From NCBI GenBank assembly GCA_050290225.1, contig JBNKHG010000007.1:1-64000 (forward strand): a DNA stretch of 64,000 nucleotides, read 5' to 3'. This DNA comes from JBNKHG01 sp050290225. Its GTDB lineage: Bacteria > Pseudomonadota > Gammaproteobacteria > Pseudomonadales > Cellvibrionaceae. Of the stretch, positions 32,466 to 42,382 are shown in pieces (positions within the stretch are counted from its first letter, which is position 1; every line of letters starts with the position of its first letter). The notes beneath the pieces were generated by a model. It saw nothing but the letters and a program-made list of their open reading frames with translations, did not search any database and had not been told where the DNA came from. A program made the position numbers and the translations under genes.

Positions 32466-35291
32466 TCAAGCCTCGGTTAAGTCGAACAGGCCGTCGAGGT
32501 CGTGTTCCTCGGCCCAGTCGAGCAATTGGCGCATTGCCGTATTTAACTGCTGCATGGGGTCGGTCAGTTTTCTGTATTGTTTGGCTTGGAGTTGCTTGTC
32601 GAGTTTGCCGCTGGTCTCTGACAGTGCGGGTACACCGCAGTAGCAGCTGCCGCCGTAGAGTTTGTGTACCAACGATTCGAGTTCTTCAAAGTCCTTGTTG
32701 TCATAGGCTTGATTAATCTTGATCTCGTCTTTCTGCAGGGACTGAATCAGCATCGACAACATGTCCCTGGCCAATTTGGGTTTGCCGTTAGCGAGCCGCA
32801 GGCAACGACTGATATCCACGGGTTTGGAGATTGTCTTGGTTGCGAGACCGGTTGATGCGTCGATGGAAGCAGTCTGTTCGAGGTCCTGATAGGGCTCGGA
32901 AGACTCCGGGTTGGCAGGTGTACGTTTCGATTGTGCCGTGCTCAAACGCCGATTGATCATCAGCGCTAATTGGGCTTCGCTGACAGGTTTGCTTAAATAA
33001 TCGTCCAGTCCGGCCATCAACAACTGTGATTTTTGTTCGGCCATGGCGTGAGCCGTCAATGCAATAATGGGTGTGTGTTGGCCTTTCCTTTCCTTGCCGC
33101 GAATGCGTTGTGTCGTTTCTATACCATCCATCCCGGGCATTTGTATATCCATAAAAACCAGATCAAAATTCTCGTCATCCCATAGTTCCAGAGCCTCCCG
33201 GCCACTGCCGGCGAGTGTCACTTCGGCACCCAAGTCGGATAAAAGCTCACCCACCAGCTGCAGATTGGCGCGGTTGTCATCAACAGCCAGTATTTTTGGA
33301 GGGTTGGCATGGAAAAGTGCCGTTGAAGTTGCCAATGGTTTATCAACACCTTGCGTAGTTGGTTCGGTCAATGCCAGCTGCTGACACAAAGCGTCGCGTA
33401 GTTTTTCAAATCGCAGTGGTTTGTTGACGAAAATTGACTGGGTATTGGCGAGAGTTTTCAGTGTGTTCCTTTGGTGTCCAGGCGTGGCGAGAACAATGGT
33501 TTTGCAGCAAAAATGGAGCTCCAACTGTTTAATCAGGTCTCGCACAACATGGCCGTCTGTTGAATATTGTGGAGAGGAAATATCCAATAACAACACATTG
33601 ACCGGCGTATCGGTTAAGCTGGCTTCTTTAATATGTGGCAGAATGTCGTGAAAATCGGTGAGTTCCAATTGCTGGACATCCATCGCCGTCAGCTGATGAC
33701 TGAGTTGTAGCCGCACCATTGTATTGCTGTCGAAAAAGGCGACCTTGTGACCACGCAGGTCGGTTTTCTGTTCGGCCTCGTGGTGATTGGGGTCTATGCC
33801 CAGTTGCGCAGTAAACCAGAATGTGGAGCCCTGGCCCTGTTCACTGTCCACGCCTATGTCGCCATTCATGTGTTCGACGAGGCCTTTGGAGATGGCGAGA
33901 CCGAGTCCGGTACCGCCGTGCTCGCGGGTATTGGACGCATCGGCTTGCTCAAAGGCGCTGAACAGCGATTGTTGCTCTTCATCGTTCAATCCGATTCCCG
34001 TGTCAGAAACGCTGACCTTGAGGCAGAGTTGTGATTCCTCTATGGTATCGGGACTGGCCTGCACGATCACATTTCCCTGTTGCGAAAACTTTATGGCATT
34101 GCTTAGCAGGTTGGTGAGTACCTGTTTAAATCGCAGGGGGTCGCCCAGTAAATGCAGGGGAACGTTGTGGTCTATCAGCAGGATCAGCTGCAATCCCTTC
34201 TCGTGTGCGCCGGGCGCCAGTATTTGCAGGGTTTCCTCGATGATGCTGCGTAAGTGGAAAGGCACATAATCGAGCACGAGTTTACCGGCTTCAAGTTTCG
34301 AGAAATCCAGGATGTCATTAATAATCGTCAGCAGGCTTTGTGACGAGTGTTGGATGGTATTGAGATATTCTTTTTGCAATGCATCCAGTGGTGTCTTCAG
34401 CAACAGGCCTGTAAAGCCGATAATGCCATTGAGTGGGGTTCTTATTTCATGACTGGTATTGGCCAGGAATTCAGATTTCACGCGACTGGCTTCCAGCGCC
34501 TTTTTACGGGCGAGATCCAATTCGATATTCTGTATTTCGATAGTCTCCAGGGTTTCTCGCAAGTCTGAAGTCGATTGGTCGACACTCTGTTGTAAATCTT
34601 TTTGTGATTGCTCCAGCTCCTCTGCCATTCTGTTAATGGAATTCGACAATGCCGAAAATTCCATCAGGCCCTCTTCCTTGATCCGGATCCCCCATTTGCC
34701 CTTGGAGAGATTGTCTATGGCATCCGTGAGAACGGCGACAAACAGCTTGAATTTCTGGTTGAGATAGAGATAAATCAGAATGGTAAGACCAGAGCCCACG
34801 AAAGTGAGCAGCAATGCAATAAGCACAGTTTGATACTGTAGCAGCACAAAATGCGAACGGGAGGTTTGTACTTCAATCCAACCGAGGAGAGGGGTCTCTC
34901 CCGGCTCCTGATGATAGATGGGGTACAACTGGTGGTGGTGGCGTTGCAACGTCTTGCCGTTGGGGCTTCGATCCGCACTCGCAGATGTAAATTTGGGGCC
35001 TGTATGCACCAGCACCGTACCTTTGGTGTTGCGGATTTCAATCGCCCGGATTCCTGGGTCCTGAAGCGCGGTATTGGCGAGTGATTGCAGTGTGGCTATA
35101 TCCTGGTTTACAAGTGCGCCGTGGCTGAGATTGGCCAGTTGTTCCAGGGTCGTGGCTTCCCTTTGATCGGCGTAGTTGTTCAGTTGCCAGAGATATAGAC
35201 CGCTTACGGAGGTCACCAGGAGAAAAATGGTTATCAGGGCGGGTACCAGCGCCAGCTTGAGGTTATTGGTTTTAAAATTCGGGGTGGTCAT
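32466..35291 (-). CDS. gacS: GacS/BarA-type hybrid sensor histidine kinase
   Basis: Tripartite hybrid kinase of 941 residues. TM1 (12-34), a periplasmic sensor (35-150), TM2 (156-177), HAMP (about 178-235), HisKA with phospho-accepting His281 (SHEIRTPLNGI), HATPase (LTNLLSNAIKFS, DTGIGL, GTGLGLAIS), a first degenerate receiver (about 520-640, FFDSN and LLDISSP but altered layout), a canonical receiver (ILAVDDN, VFMDIQMPGMDG) and a C-terminal Hpt domain (VHKLYGGSCYCG). The phosphorelay normally feeds GacA and, through RsmY/Z RNAs, the post-transcriptional regulator RsmA. GacA is not in the window. Confidence 0.92.
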   Translation of the reverse strand: MTTPNFKTNNLKLALVPALITIFLLVTSVSGLYLWQLNNYADQREATTLEQLANLSHGALVNQDIATLQSLANTALQDPGIRAIEIRNTKGTVLVHTGPKFTSASADRSPNGKTLQRHHHQLYPIYHQEPGETPLLGWIEVQTSRSHFVLLQYQTVLIALLLTFVGSGLTILIYLYLNQKFKLFVAVLTDAIDNLSKGKWGIRIKEEGLMEFSALSNSINRMAEELEQSQKDLQQSVDQSTSDLRETLETIEIQNIELDLARKKALEASRVKSEFLANTSHEIRTPLNGIIGFTGLLLKTPLDALQKEYLNTIQHSSQSLLTIINDILDFSKLEAGKLVLDYVPFHLRSIIEETLQILAPGAHEKGLQLILLIDHNVPLHLLGDPLRFKQVLTNLLSNAIKFSQQGNVIVQASPDTIEESQLCLKVSVSDTGIGLNDEEQQSLFSAFEQADASNTREHGGTGLGLAISKGLVEHMNGDIGVDSEQGQGSTFWFTAQLGIDPNHHEAEQKTDLRGHKVAFFDSNTMVRLQLSHQLTAMDVQQLELTDFHDILPHIKEASLTDTPVNVLLLDISSPQYSTDGHVVRDLIKQLELHFCCKTIVLATPGHQRNTLKTLANTQSIFVNKPLRFEKLRDALCQQLALTEPTTQGVDKPLATSTALFHANPPKILAVDDNRANLQLVGELLSDLGAEVTLAGSGREALELWDDENFDLVFMDIQMPGMDGIETTQRIRGKERKGQHTPIIALTAHAMAEQKSQLLMAGLDDYLSKPVSEAQLALMINRRLSTAQSKRTPANPESSEPYQDLEQTASIDASTGLATKTISKPVDISRCLRLANGKPKLARDMLSMLIQSLQKDEIKINQAYDNKDFEELESLVHKLYGGSCYCGVPALSETSGKLDKQLQAKQYRKLTDPMQQLNTAMRQLLDWAEEHDLDGLFDLTEA

Positions 35292-35487
35292 GGAATAAGC
35301 GCTAGGAATTTCCGTCGATCAGCCTTGCTTGAGTTGCGTTGTCCGTGATCCGGGTCTATCGGCTACCGATTTGCTGTTGATTGGCTTTTACGCCCCATCG
35401 TCGATTTTGCCCGGTCTTCGAGTTTCACCATACCACAATCAGCGTTAAAATAGACGGATATACTGATCATTCGAAGTAAAGGTGATT

Positions 35488-36378
35488 ATGGATTTTCCAA
35501 CAATTGAGTCCTGCGTAGGTGGTACCCCTTTAGTCAGGCTGCAGCGCTTACCCGGCAACACCTCGAATGTGGTGCTGGTGAAGCTTGAGGGCAATAACCC
35601 CGCAGGTTCAGTCAAGGACCGCCCGGCGTTGTCCATGATCACCCGGGCTGAGCAGCGGGGTGAAATAAAGCCTGGGGATACCCTGATTGAGGCTACCAGC
35701 GGCAATACCGGGATTGCCCTGGCTATGGCAGCGGCGATTAAAGGCTATCGCATGGTGCTGATTATGCCCGACAACAGTACAGCTGAACGCAAAGCGGCTA
35801 TGGCGGCCTATGGCGCCGAACTGATCCTGGTCAGCAAGGAAGAGAGTATGGAGGGCGCGAGGGACCTTGCACTGGCCATGCAGGCCGAAGGCAAGGGCAG
35901 GGTTTTGGACCAATTTGGTAACCAGGACAACCCGCGATCCCATTACGAGGGCACTGGTCCGGAAATCTGGGAGCAAACCGGTGGCACCATTACCCATTTC
36001 GTCAGTTCCATGGGCACCACGGGAACCATTATGGGCACTTCGCTGTACCTCAAAGAGCGCAATCCCGAGATAGAGATCATCGGTCTGCAACCCGCCGAAA
36101 ACGCCAGTATTCCCGGTATTCGCCGCTGGCCCAAGGAATACCTGCCGTCCATTTTTGACGAAGCCCGGGTTGATCGCACTATCAATATGTCCCAGGAAGA
36201 GGCTGAACAGATGACCCTGGCCCTGGCCCGGCGGGAGGGTATCTTCTGCGGCGTTTCCTCCGGTGGAGCCGTGGCAGGCGCCTTGAGAATCAGCCAGGAA
36301 GTGGAAAATGCCGTGATAGTGGCGGTGATTTGCGACCGAGGTGATCGCTATCTATCCTCCGGGTTGTTTGACCAATAA
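35488..36378 (+). CDS. cysM: Cysteine synthase B
   Basis: PLP enzyme making cysteine from O-acetylserine and sulfide or thiosulfate. From MDFPTIESCVGG (ATG 35488 after AAAGGTGATT) it has 296 residues. The PLP lysine is in NPAGSVKDRPAL; the phosphate-binding EATSGNTGIALA and the CysM-specific IPGIRRWPKEYLPSIF segment distinguish it from CysK. It is divergent from gacS, as in Pseudomonas. Confidence 0.95.
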   Translation: MDFPTIESCVGGTPLVRLQRLPGNTSNVVLVKLEGNNPAGSVKDRPALSMITRAEQRGEIKPGDTLIEATSGNTGIALAMAAAIKGYRMVLIMPDNSTAERKAAMAAYGAELILVSKEESMEGARDLALAMQAEGKGRVLDQFGNQDNPRSHYEGTGPEIWEQTGGTITHFVSSMGTTGTIMGTSLYLKERNPEIEIIGLQPAENASIPGIRRWPKEYLPSIFDEARVDRTINMSQEEAEQMTLALARREGIFCGVSSGGAVAGALRISQEVENAVIVAVICDRGDRYLSSGLFDQ

Positions 36379-36439
36379 CCTGATTTGGCGGTCAATTACA
36401 GTAATCCGCTGGCCATTTGGTGTAGAGCCCCTATTGTCT

Positions 36440-37843
36440 ATGTCCCCCCATCGCCGCTCTTCTCACCGCACCAAAGCAGGTCGCGGCAGGTCGAAAACCA
36501 ATCATTCCTCGTCTGGTCGGCGCACCTCTTTGGATCGCCGGCCATTCGAGGCGGTGATCGAACGCCTGAGTCACGATGGCCGTGGTATCGCAGTCCACCA
36601 GGGAAAAACGCTGTTTGTGGCAGGTGCGCTGCCAGGAGAGCGGGTGACGGTAGGTCTGATTGCCGATCACAGCCGTTTTGGTGAAGCTGAGGTAATTGAG
36701 TGGTTGGACCACTCTGTGGAGCGTGTTCAACCTGATTGTCCACACTACCAGCGCTGTGGCGGATGTAATCTGCAGCACTACCATTCGCAAAGCCAATTGA
36801 CATTTAAGCAGGCCTCGGTGCTGGATCAGCTCCAGCGTTGGGCCGGGGTAGTGCCCGGGCAGTTGTTGCCCGCCATCGAGTCACCTATGACTGGATATCG
36901 CCAGCGGGCGCGCTTCAGTGTCTGGTACGAGAGGGATGGCAGCCTGTCCCTTGGATTTCGCGAAGAGGGCAGCAAGCGACTGGTACATATTGAGCACTGT
37001 CTGGTACTTGACCCGTCACTCAACGCATTATTGATGCCTTTTCAGTGCTGGTTGGAAGGCTTGCAGGCCAGGCGAGCGGTTTCGCATATGGAGCTGATTG
37101 CCAGCGCGAACGGTCCCGCCTGTGTGATTCGTCATACTCAACCGTTCAAAGCTGCGGATCTTGAGGCGCTGGCAGCTCTTTCATCTGACGAAGATGTTGA
37201 GATCTGGCTGCAACCACAGTCAAAAGGGGAGGCAAACAGTGGGCTCACGGGGCTCGATGGCCGGGTTTGCGACCCCCGCCTGCACTATAAATTGCCAGAA
37301 TTTGACCTGCACCTGGGCTTTCATCCCCAGGACTTTACCCAGGTCAATAGCCTGGTGAACCGGGCCATGGTCAACCAGGCTCTGTCACTGTTGGCACCAG
37401 CGAGCGACACCCGGGTGTTGGATCTCTTTTGTGGGATTGGCAATTTTACTCTACCATTGGCGCGCCGTGCGGGCCGGGTGATCGGAGTGGAAGCCGCTGA
37501 CAGTATGGTATTGAGGGGGCGGGAAAATGCCAGGGCCCATAATTTGGACAATTTGGATTTTGTAGCGGCAAACCTGGAGGCCGAATCGGGGACATTGGTA
37601 AAATTGGCGGCCGGGTTTGAGTCTGTTTTACTGGACCCGCCGCGAGCTGGAGCCCGTGGTGTAATGCCGCTGATACAGCAACTATCTGCGGAGCGAATTG
37701 TCTATGTCTCCTGTAATCCTGCGACCTTGGCCCGGGATACCAGGGCATTGGCCGATCTGGGCTACAGCTTAGAGACACTGGGGGTAATGGATATGTTTCC
37801 TCATACTGCCCATATCGAGTCGATGGCGTTGTTTTCGCGCTGA
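36440..37843 (+). CDS. rlmD: 23S rRNA (uracil-1939-C5)-methyltransferase RlmD
   Basis: SAM-dependent rRNA methyltransferase of 467 residues with a basic Ser/Arg-rich N-terminal tail, a TRAM domain (ERLSHDGRGIAVHQGKTLF), a 4Fe-4S site (CPHYQRCGGCNLQH plus a later Cys), the SAM motif VLDLFCGIGNFTLPLA and catalytic DPPRAG and VSCNPATLARD. ATG 36440 is chosen because the open frame upstream overlaps cysM. Its stop codon lies in the first unit of a tandem repeat. Confidence 0.94.
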   Translation: MSPHRRSSHRTKAGRGRSKTNHSSSGRRTSLDRRPFEAVIERLSHDGRGIAVHQGKTLFVAGALPGERVTVGLIADHSRFGEAEVIEWLDHSVERVQPDCPHYQRCGGCNLQHYHSQSQLTFKQASVLDQLQRWAGVVPGQLLPAIESPMTGYRQRARFSVWYERDGSLSLGFREEGSKRLVHIEHCLVLDPSLNALLMPFQCWLEGLQARRAVSHMELIASANGPACVIRHTQPFKAADLEALAALSSDEDVEIWLQPQSKGEANSGLTGLDGRVCDPRLHYKLPEFDLHLGFHPQDFTQVNSLVNRAMVNQALSLLAPASDTRVLDLFCGIGNFTLPLARRAGRVIGVEAADSMVLRGRENARAHNLDNLDFVAANLEAESGTLVKLAAGFESVLLDPPRAGARGVMPLIQQLSAERIVYVSCNPATLARDTRALADLGYSLETLGVMDMFPHTAHIESMALFSR

Positions 37844-37917
37844 GGGCTCTGATTTCCCGCTGAGGGCTCTGATTTCCCGCTGAAGGCTCTATTTACGCTG
37901 AAGGCTCTATTTCTGCG
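37838..37917. repeat. Tandem repeat covering the rlmD stop codon
   Basis: TGAGGGCTCTGATTTCCCGC occurs twice exactly (37841-37860, 37861-37880). It is followed by two shorter variants, TGAAGGCTCTATTTACGC (37881-37898) and TGAAGGCTCTATTTCTGCG (from 37899). The TGA opening the first unit is the rlmD stop, so the stop codon has been multiplied with the repeat. Confidence 0.88.
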
Positions 37918-38049
37918 TTTGCAGTTAAGAGAAGAAGGGAGGCTGTCCGGGATTGTCGGTTGGGCGATAACGCCAGGGACACCAGAGATAATCGTAATTA
38001 AAGGATGACAATTGATCGTCAGTATCACTGTCAAAGAGTAAACAAATAG

Positions 38050-40290
38050 ATGGTTAAAGTACGAGAAGACCACCCCATTACTGCGGATGGCAGCATTGAC
38101 CTGCACGTCTGGGTAGAGCGAGTGATGGAAATGGCTTCACTCGAGTCGACGGCGCGAGAGCCTTTGCGTCGGGCCTGCCTGATCAGTTTGCAGGCCGAAG
38201 AGGAAGCGATAGCGGCCGAGAATATCTGGGCGGAAGGGGCTAGCAGTTTCCGCACCGGATTGGAAATGGCGGAAATCCTGGCCGATTTACAGTTGGATGT
38301 GGATACCCTGGTGGCGGCGATTTTATATCGCTCAGTGAGGGAAAATAAAATGCCCTTGGCCCGTGCCCAATCGGAATTCGGTGATACGGTGGCCAAGCTG
38401 ATCAAGGGCGTTATTCGCATGGCTGCTATCAGCACCCAGCGTAATGATTCAGACGGCGAGGTGTTTGGCAAGCAATCCCAGGAGCAGGCGGAAAAGATTC
38501 GCAAGATGCTGGTGGCCATGGTTGATGATGTGCGCGTCGCCCTGATCAAACTGGCGGAGAGGACATGTGCCATTCGGGCGGTGAAGAACACTCCCGAGGA
38601 AAAGCGTCGTCGGGTCGCCAAGGAAGTGTCTGATGTCTATGCGCCTTTGGCACACCGGCTTGGCATTGGTCATATCAAGTGGGAATTGGAAGACCTGTCT
38701 TTTCGCTATCTCGAACCCGATGACTATATGCAGATCGCGAAATTATTGGATGAACGTCGGGTCGATCGTGAACAATATATTGATTCCGTCATTCAAACCC
38801 TGCAGCGGGAAGTCCGTGACGCCCATATCGAAGCAGAGATCAACGGTCGTGCCAAGCATATCTACAGCATCTGGAAAAAGATGCGTCGCAAGGGTATTGG
38901 CTTTTCCCAGGTATACGATATCCGGGCGGTGCGGATTCTGGTACCTACGGTGCGTGATTGCTATACGGTGCTTGGAGTAGTGCACAGTCTGTGGCGTAAC
39001 ATTCCAAACGAGTTCGACGACTATATTGCCTCCCCCAAAGAAAACGGTTATCGCTCCCTGCACACGGCGGTGATCGGTCCGGAACGCAAAGTGTTGGAGA
39101 TCCAGATACGCACCCACAGTATGCATGAGGATGCCGAGTTTGGCGTATGCGCCCACTGGCGCTATAAGGGCGCTGACAAGGAAGGTACCGAAGGCAGCTA
39201 CGAGCAGAAAATTTCCTGGTTGCGGCAAGTGCTCGAGTGGCATGATGAACTCGGCGGGCATGTGCTGGAAGATGACCTCGCCCGTGGTATCGAGCAAGAC
39301 CGTATCTATACCTTTACGCCCGATGGGCATGTGGTGGATTTGCCCCAGGGCGCGACACCCCTCGACTTTGCCTATCGTATCCACACGGATGTCGGGCACC
39401 GTTGTCGGGGGGCAAAGGTAAACGGCCGTATTGTGCCGCTTAATCATCGTTTGAAGACGTCTGATCAGGTGGAAGTTCTGACTGGCAAGCGCGAATCACC
39501 CAGCCGGGACTGGTTGACCCCGGCACTGGGTTATATCACCACGTCGCGGGCGCGCGCCAAGATCCAACACTGGTTTAAGCAGCAAGCTCGCGACCAGAAT
39601 ATTGCTGAAGGACAGGCGTTGCTGGACCGGGAATTTAAACGCCTGGCGCTGATGGAGCTGGATTTCGACGAACTGGCGAAGAAACTCAAACTGCGCAACC
39701 TTGACGATCTCTACGCGGCGGTGGGAGCCAGCGATATTGGCGTTGGCCAGGTGTTGAACGCGGCCCAGAAAATGTTGAGTGTGGGGTCGATCGAAGAGCC
39801 CGTTGTTCCCCTTACTCGACGGTCGCCGCAGCCCCAGAGCAGTGCTGATGTGTATATCGACGGCGTGGGTAACCTTCTGACCCATTTCGCTCAGTGCTGT
39901 AAACCGGTACCGGGTGACGGTATTGTGGGTTATATCACCCTTGGCAAGGGAGTTTCCATTCACCGTCAGGACTGCAGCAATGTATTGCAATTACAGGCTG
40001 ATGAGCCTGAGCGCATTATCAAAGTAGAGTGGGGCGAGGCACCCCAGAGTGTCTATTCGGTGGAGGTCATGATTGAGGCCTTCGATCGCCATGGCCTGCT
40101 TCGGGACATCACCGCGTTGCTGGATAATGAACGTATTAATATCAGTGCCATGAAAACCTTATCGGACAAACGCAAAAATACAGTGGATATGCTGGTGACG
40201 ATAGAGATTCGCAGCTTCAATGAGCTTAGTCGCGTTTTGGCCAGATTGAATCAGTTGCCTAACGTGGCTTCGGCGCGGCGCAAGCATTGA
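38050..40290 (+). CDS. relA: GTP pyrophosphokinase RelA
   Basis: Ribosome-associated (p)ppGpp synthetase of 746 residues. The N-terminal hydrolase-like domain has lost the HD motif (AAILYRSVRENK), as in monofunctional RelA. The synthetase domain shows KENGYRSLHTAVIGP and EIQIRTHSMHEDAEFGVCAHW, followed by TGS (YTFTPDGHVVDLPQGATPLDF), a zinc-finger region with HFAQCCKPVPGD and a C-terminal ACT domain. Flanked by rlmD and mazG, as in Pseudomonas. Confidence 0.96.
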   Translation: MVKVREDHPITADGSIDLHVWVERVMEMASLESTAREPLRRACLISLQAEEEAIAAENIWAEGASSFRTGLEMAEILADLQLDVDTLVAAILYRSVRENKMPLARAQSEFGDTVAKLIKGVIRMAAISTQRNDSDGEVFGKQSQEQAEKIRKMLVAMVDDVRVALIKLAERTCAIRAVKNTPEEKRRRVAKEVSDVYAPLAHRLGIGHIKWELEDLSFRYLEPDDYMQIAKLLDERRVDREQYIDSVIQTLQREVRDAHIEAEINGRAKHIYSIWKKMRRKGIGFSQVYDIRAVRILVPTVRDCYTVLGVVHSLWRNIPNEFDDYIASPKENGYRSLHTAVIGPERKVLEIQIRTHSMHEDAEFGVCAHWRYKGADKEGTEGSYEQKISWLRQVLEWHDELGGHVLEDDLARGIEQDRIYTFTPDGHVVDLPQGATPLDFAYRIHTDVGHRCRGAKVNGRIVPLNHRLKTSDQVEVLTGKRESPSRDWLTPALGYITTSRARAKIQHWFKQQARDQNIAEGQALLDREFKRLALMELDFDELAKKLKLRNLDDLYAAVGASDIGVGQVLNAAQKMLSVGSIEEPVVPLTRRSPQPQSSADVYIDGVGNLLTHFAQCCKPVPGDGIVGYITLGKGVSIHRQDCSNVLQLQADEPERIIKVEWGEAPQSVYSVEVMIEAFDRHGLLRDITALLDNERINISAMKTLSDKRKNTVDMLVTIEIRSFNELSRVLARLNQLPNVASARRKH

Positions 40291-40322
40291 GTCGGCGAGG
40301 TCAATAACCGGGGGGACGTATA

Positions 40323-41147
40323 GTGAGCGACGCACGGCACTACAACATTGACGATTTAATTTACTTGATGGCCCGCCTGCGCGACCCCGAAACCGGCTGC
40401 CCTTGGGATATTCAGCAGAGTTATGCCACCATCGTGCCCTCTACGCTGGAGGAGGCATACGAAGTGGCCGATGCTATCGAAACCCGGGATTACGATCACT
40501 TGAAAGAGGAGCTGGGTGACCTGCTGTTTCAGGTAATCTTTTACAGTCAATTGGGTAGTGAAGAGGGGCGTTTCCAGTTTACCGATATTGTTTCGACCCT
40601 GGTGGCAAAGCTGGTGCGGCGTCATCCCCATGTTTTTCCTGAGGGTACTCTCGAGAGTCGGGTTCAACCTGGCGATGGTCGGGATGAAGCTCAGATAAAG
40701 GCGAAGTGGGAGGCATTGAAGCAGGAAGAGCGTGTGGCCAAGGGCAAGCGCGGTACCCTGGATGATATTCCTCTGAATTTGCCTGCATTGACCAGAGCCC
40801 ACAAGCTGCAGAAGCGGGCTGCGGGGGTCGGTTTCGACTGGCCCGATATTACCGGTGTGTTCGCCAAGATTGAGGAAGAGGTGAAGGAAGTCCAGGAGGC
40901 TATAGTCGAGTCGGACCAGCCAGCGATTAGCGAAGAGATTGGCGATCTGTTGTTCGCTGTCGTCAATGCCAGCCGTCATCTAAAGGTTGATCCCGAAGGT
41001 GCTTTGAGAGCCGCCAGCCGAAAGTTTGAACAGCGCTTTGGCTATGTGGAGCGAAACCTGGCGGAACGTGATCTCACTCCCGAGCAAACTGACCTGGCTG
41101 AGATGGACGCCCTGTGGGACGAGGCGAAGCGTATAACGCGAGGCTAG
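40323..41147 (+). CDS. mazG: Nucleoside triphosphate pyrophosphohydrolase MazG
   Basis: All-alpha NTP pyrophosphatase of 274 residues with two MazG domains. The active first domain shows CPWDIQQSY and EEAYEVADAIE with EELGDLLFQV; the second shows EEEVKEVQEAIVE and EEIGDLLFAVVN. In E. coli it lowers ppGpp and removes aberrant NTPs. It starts with GTG 40323 after a GGGGGGA ribosome-binding site and follows relA, giving a coherent stringent-response pair. Confidence 0.94.
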   Translation: MSDARHYNIDDLIYLMARLRDPETGCPWDIQQSYATIVPSTLEEAYEVADAIETRDYDHLKEELGDLLFQVIFYSQLGSEEGRFQFTDIVSTLVAKLVRRHPHVFPEGTLESRVQPGDGRDEAQIKAKWEALKQEERVAKGKRGTLDDIPLNLPALTRAHKLQKRAAGVGFDWPDITGVFAKIEEEVKEVQEAIVESDQPAISEEIGDLLFAVVNASRHLKVDPEGALRAASRKFEQRFGYVERNLAERDLTPEQTDLAEMDALWDEAKRITRG

Positions 41148-41200
41148 CCTCCCTGTGCATGTCTAAACGTTCAGAGAGACTGTAGAACCCGGCAGGTGAA

Positions 41201-41845
41201 TCAATTGGAGGCCTGGGGGTTCGGGCCCTTACCCGCGGACGAAGTGGGGGAGTGGTGAGAATTTTTAGCGGGCTCTGTGACTGCGGCTTTTGCCGTGTGA
41301 GCTTTGGCTTCCCGAGTGGCACCGGGTGCGGTATGTTTGATGGGCTTGGCACCATCGCTGCCGTTCCGGGGGGCGGCTTTGTTCTCCAGCTCTAACGCCA
41401 GTTGCAGGCGTCGGCGCACACTGACAGTGGTCTGTAAATCTTCTTTTAGGGTGTCAATCCGTTGATTACGCTCGCTGATTTTGGCTTGCAATTGCTTGAT
41501 TTCCCGTTCCAGCTTCTCCTGCTGCTGATGAATTAGGGTTTCCTTCCTTTCCGCATCATCGAGAATGTCCTTTATTTTAATATGGGTGGACTCCAGGGTC
41601 TTCATAACCACGGTAACCACCGTTTCCTGATTGTCCTGGGGTAGGGACTGCATCAATTTAATAGCGTCTTCGATGGAGTAGGTCAGGGAGCGCTCTGGCG
41701 GCGTGGGTTTTATCTCGAAGTGTCTATTTTCGTCCGAGTTCGACAGATATTCCTCATTGATATCTTCCCGGTTGGGAAGTTCAACCCTTTCCAAGATCTC
41801 TTCGGCTTCGTCAGCAGACGATTGATTGCGAGAAAATAACCCCAT
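41201..41845 (-). CDS. Coiled-coil protein of unknown function
   Basis: Protein of 214 residues. An acidic N-terminus (MGLFSRNQSSADEAEEILE) leads to a helical segment with SLPQDNQETVVTVVMKTLES (about residues 69-88) and a long coiled coil (about 90-155, heptad-rich EKLEREIKQLQAKISERNQRI in parts). A low-complexity Ala/Lys/Pro/Ser tail follows (about 160-214). No signal peptide or enzyme motif is seen. It may be a scaffold or regulatory protein; I do not recognise the family. Convergent with mazG. Confidence 0.7.
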   Translation of the reverse strand: MGLFSRNQSSADEAEEILERVELPNREDINEEYLSNSDENRHFEIKPTPPERSLTYSIEDAIKLMQSLPQDNQETVVTVVMKTLESTHIKIKDILDDAERKETLIHQQQEKLEREIKQLQAKISERNQRIDTLKEDLQTTVSVRRRLQLALELENKAAPRNGSDGAKPIKHTAPGATREAKAHTAKAAVTEPAKNSHHSPTSSAGKGPNPQASN

Positions 41846-42043
41846 GACCTGTGTCCCTTTAATGCTATTGATATAGCAAACTGTCGTTGATCGGATTAAA
41901 ACTATGACGCGTTTATAAAACTGTGGAAAGATTTAATCAAATACAAAAATAAATAGCTTTCGTTAATTGGTATCACTGTGCTCAATGTTGGCCCCACTGC
42001 TGATCGACCAAGGTATGAAGGTTAGCAGTGGAACCTTCAACAT

Positions 42044-42382
42044 TTAACTGGCTGACTCCGTTTGCTTGAGCTGATCCAGATATTTTTTGGCCAACGACAG
42101 AAAGCGGGGCGTGGGGCCAATGTCCTCAAACATTGGATCGCCGAGTTCATCGCGGGCGATGATTCGATCGCCTTTTATATAGGGCATATTTTTCTCAAGG
42201 TCATTGAGGGCTGCCGAGACCAGATCCCCCAGCAAATTTTCCAGGGAGCGGCGCGGATACATTTCGGCCAGGGCTTCCAGCTTCGCGGCATCCTCAATAG
42301 ATAAATGGAGCTGGTATTGCTCCTTCGTGAGATGCCCGCCAGCGGTACCTTCCCACATTTGCGCTAATTCACTGAGCTTCAT
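42044..42382 (-). CDS. Conserved protein similar to Pseudomonas 'type 1 pili tip component' entries
   Basis: Protein of 112 residues from MKLSELAQMWEG (42382). Segments LHLSIEDAAKLEALAEMYPRRS and DIGPTPRFLSLAKKYL look like a small helical protein common in Pseudomonas, where a database label of pilus tip component is not backed by any visible feature. There is no signal peptide, so a pilus role is doubtful. The YPRR segment and helical pattern suggest a ribbon-helix-helix-like or adaptor fold. The longer frame to 42466 is ignored: an AGGAATCC-type ribosome-binding site precedes 42382. Confidence 0.7.
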   Translation of the reverse strand: MKLSELAQMWEGTAGGHLTKEQYQLHLSIEDAAKLEALAEMYPRRSLENLLGDLVSAALNDLEKNMPYIKGDRIIARDELGDPMFEDIGPTPRFLSLAKKYLDQLKQTESAS

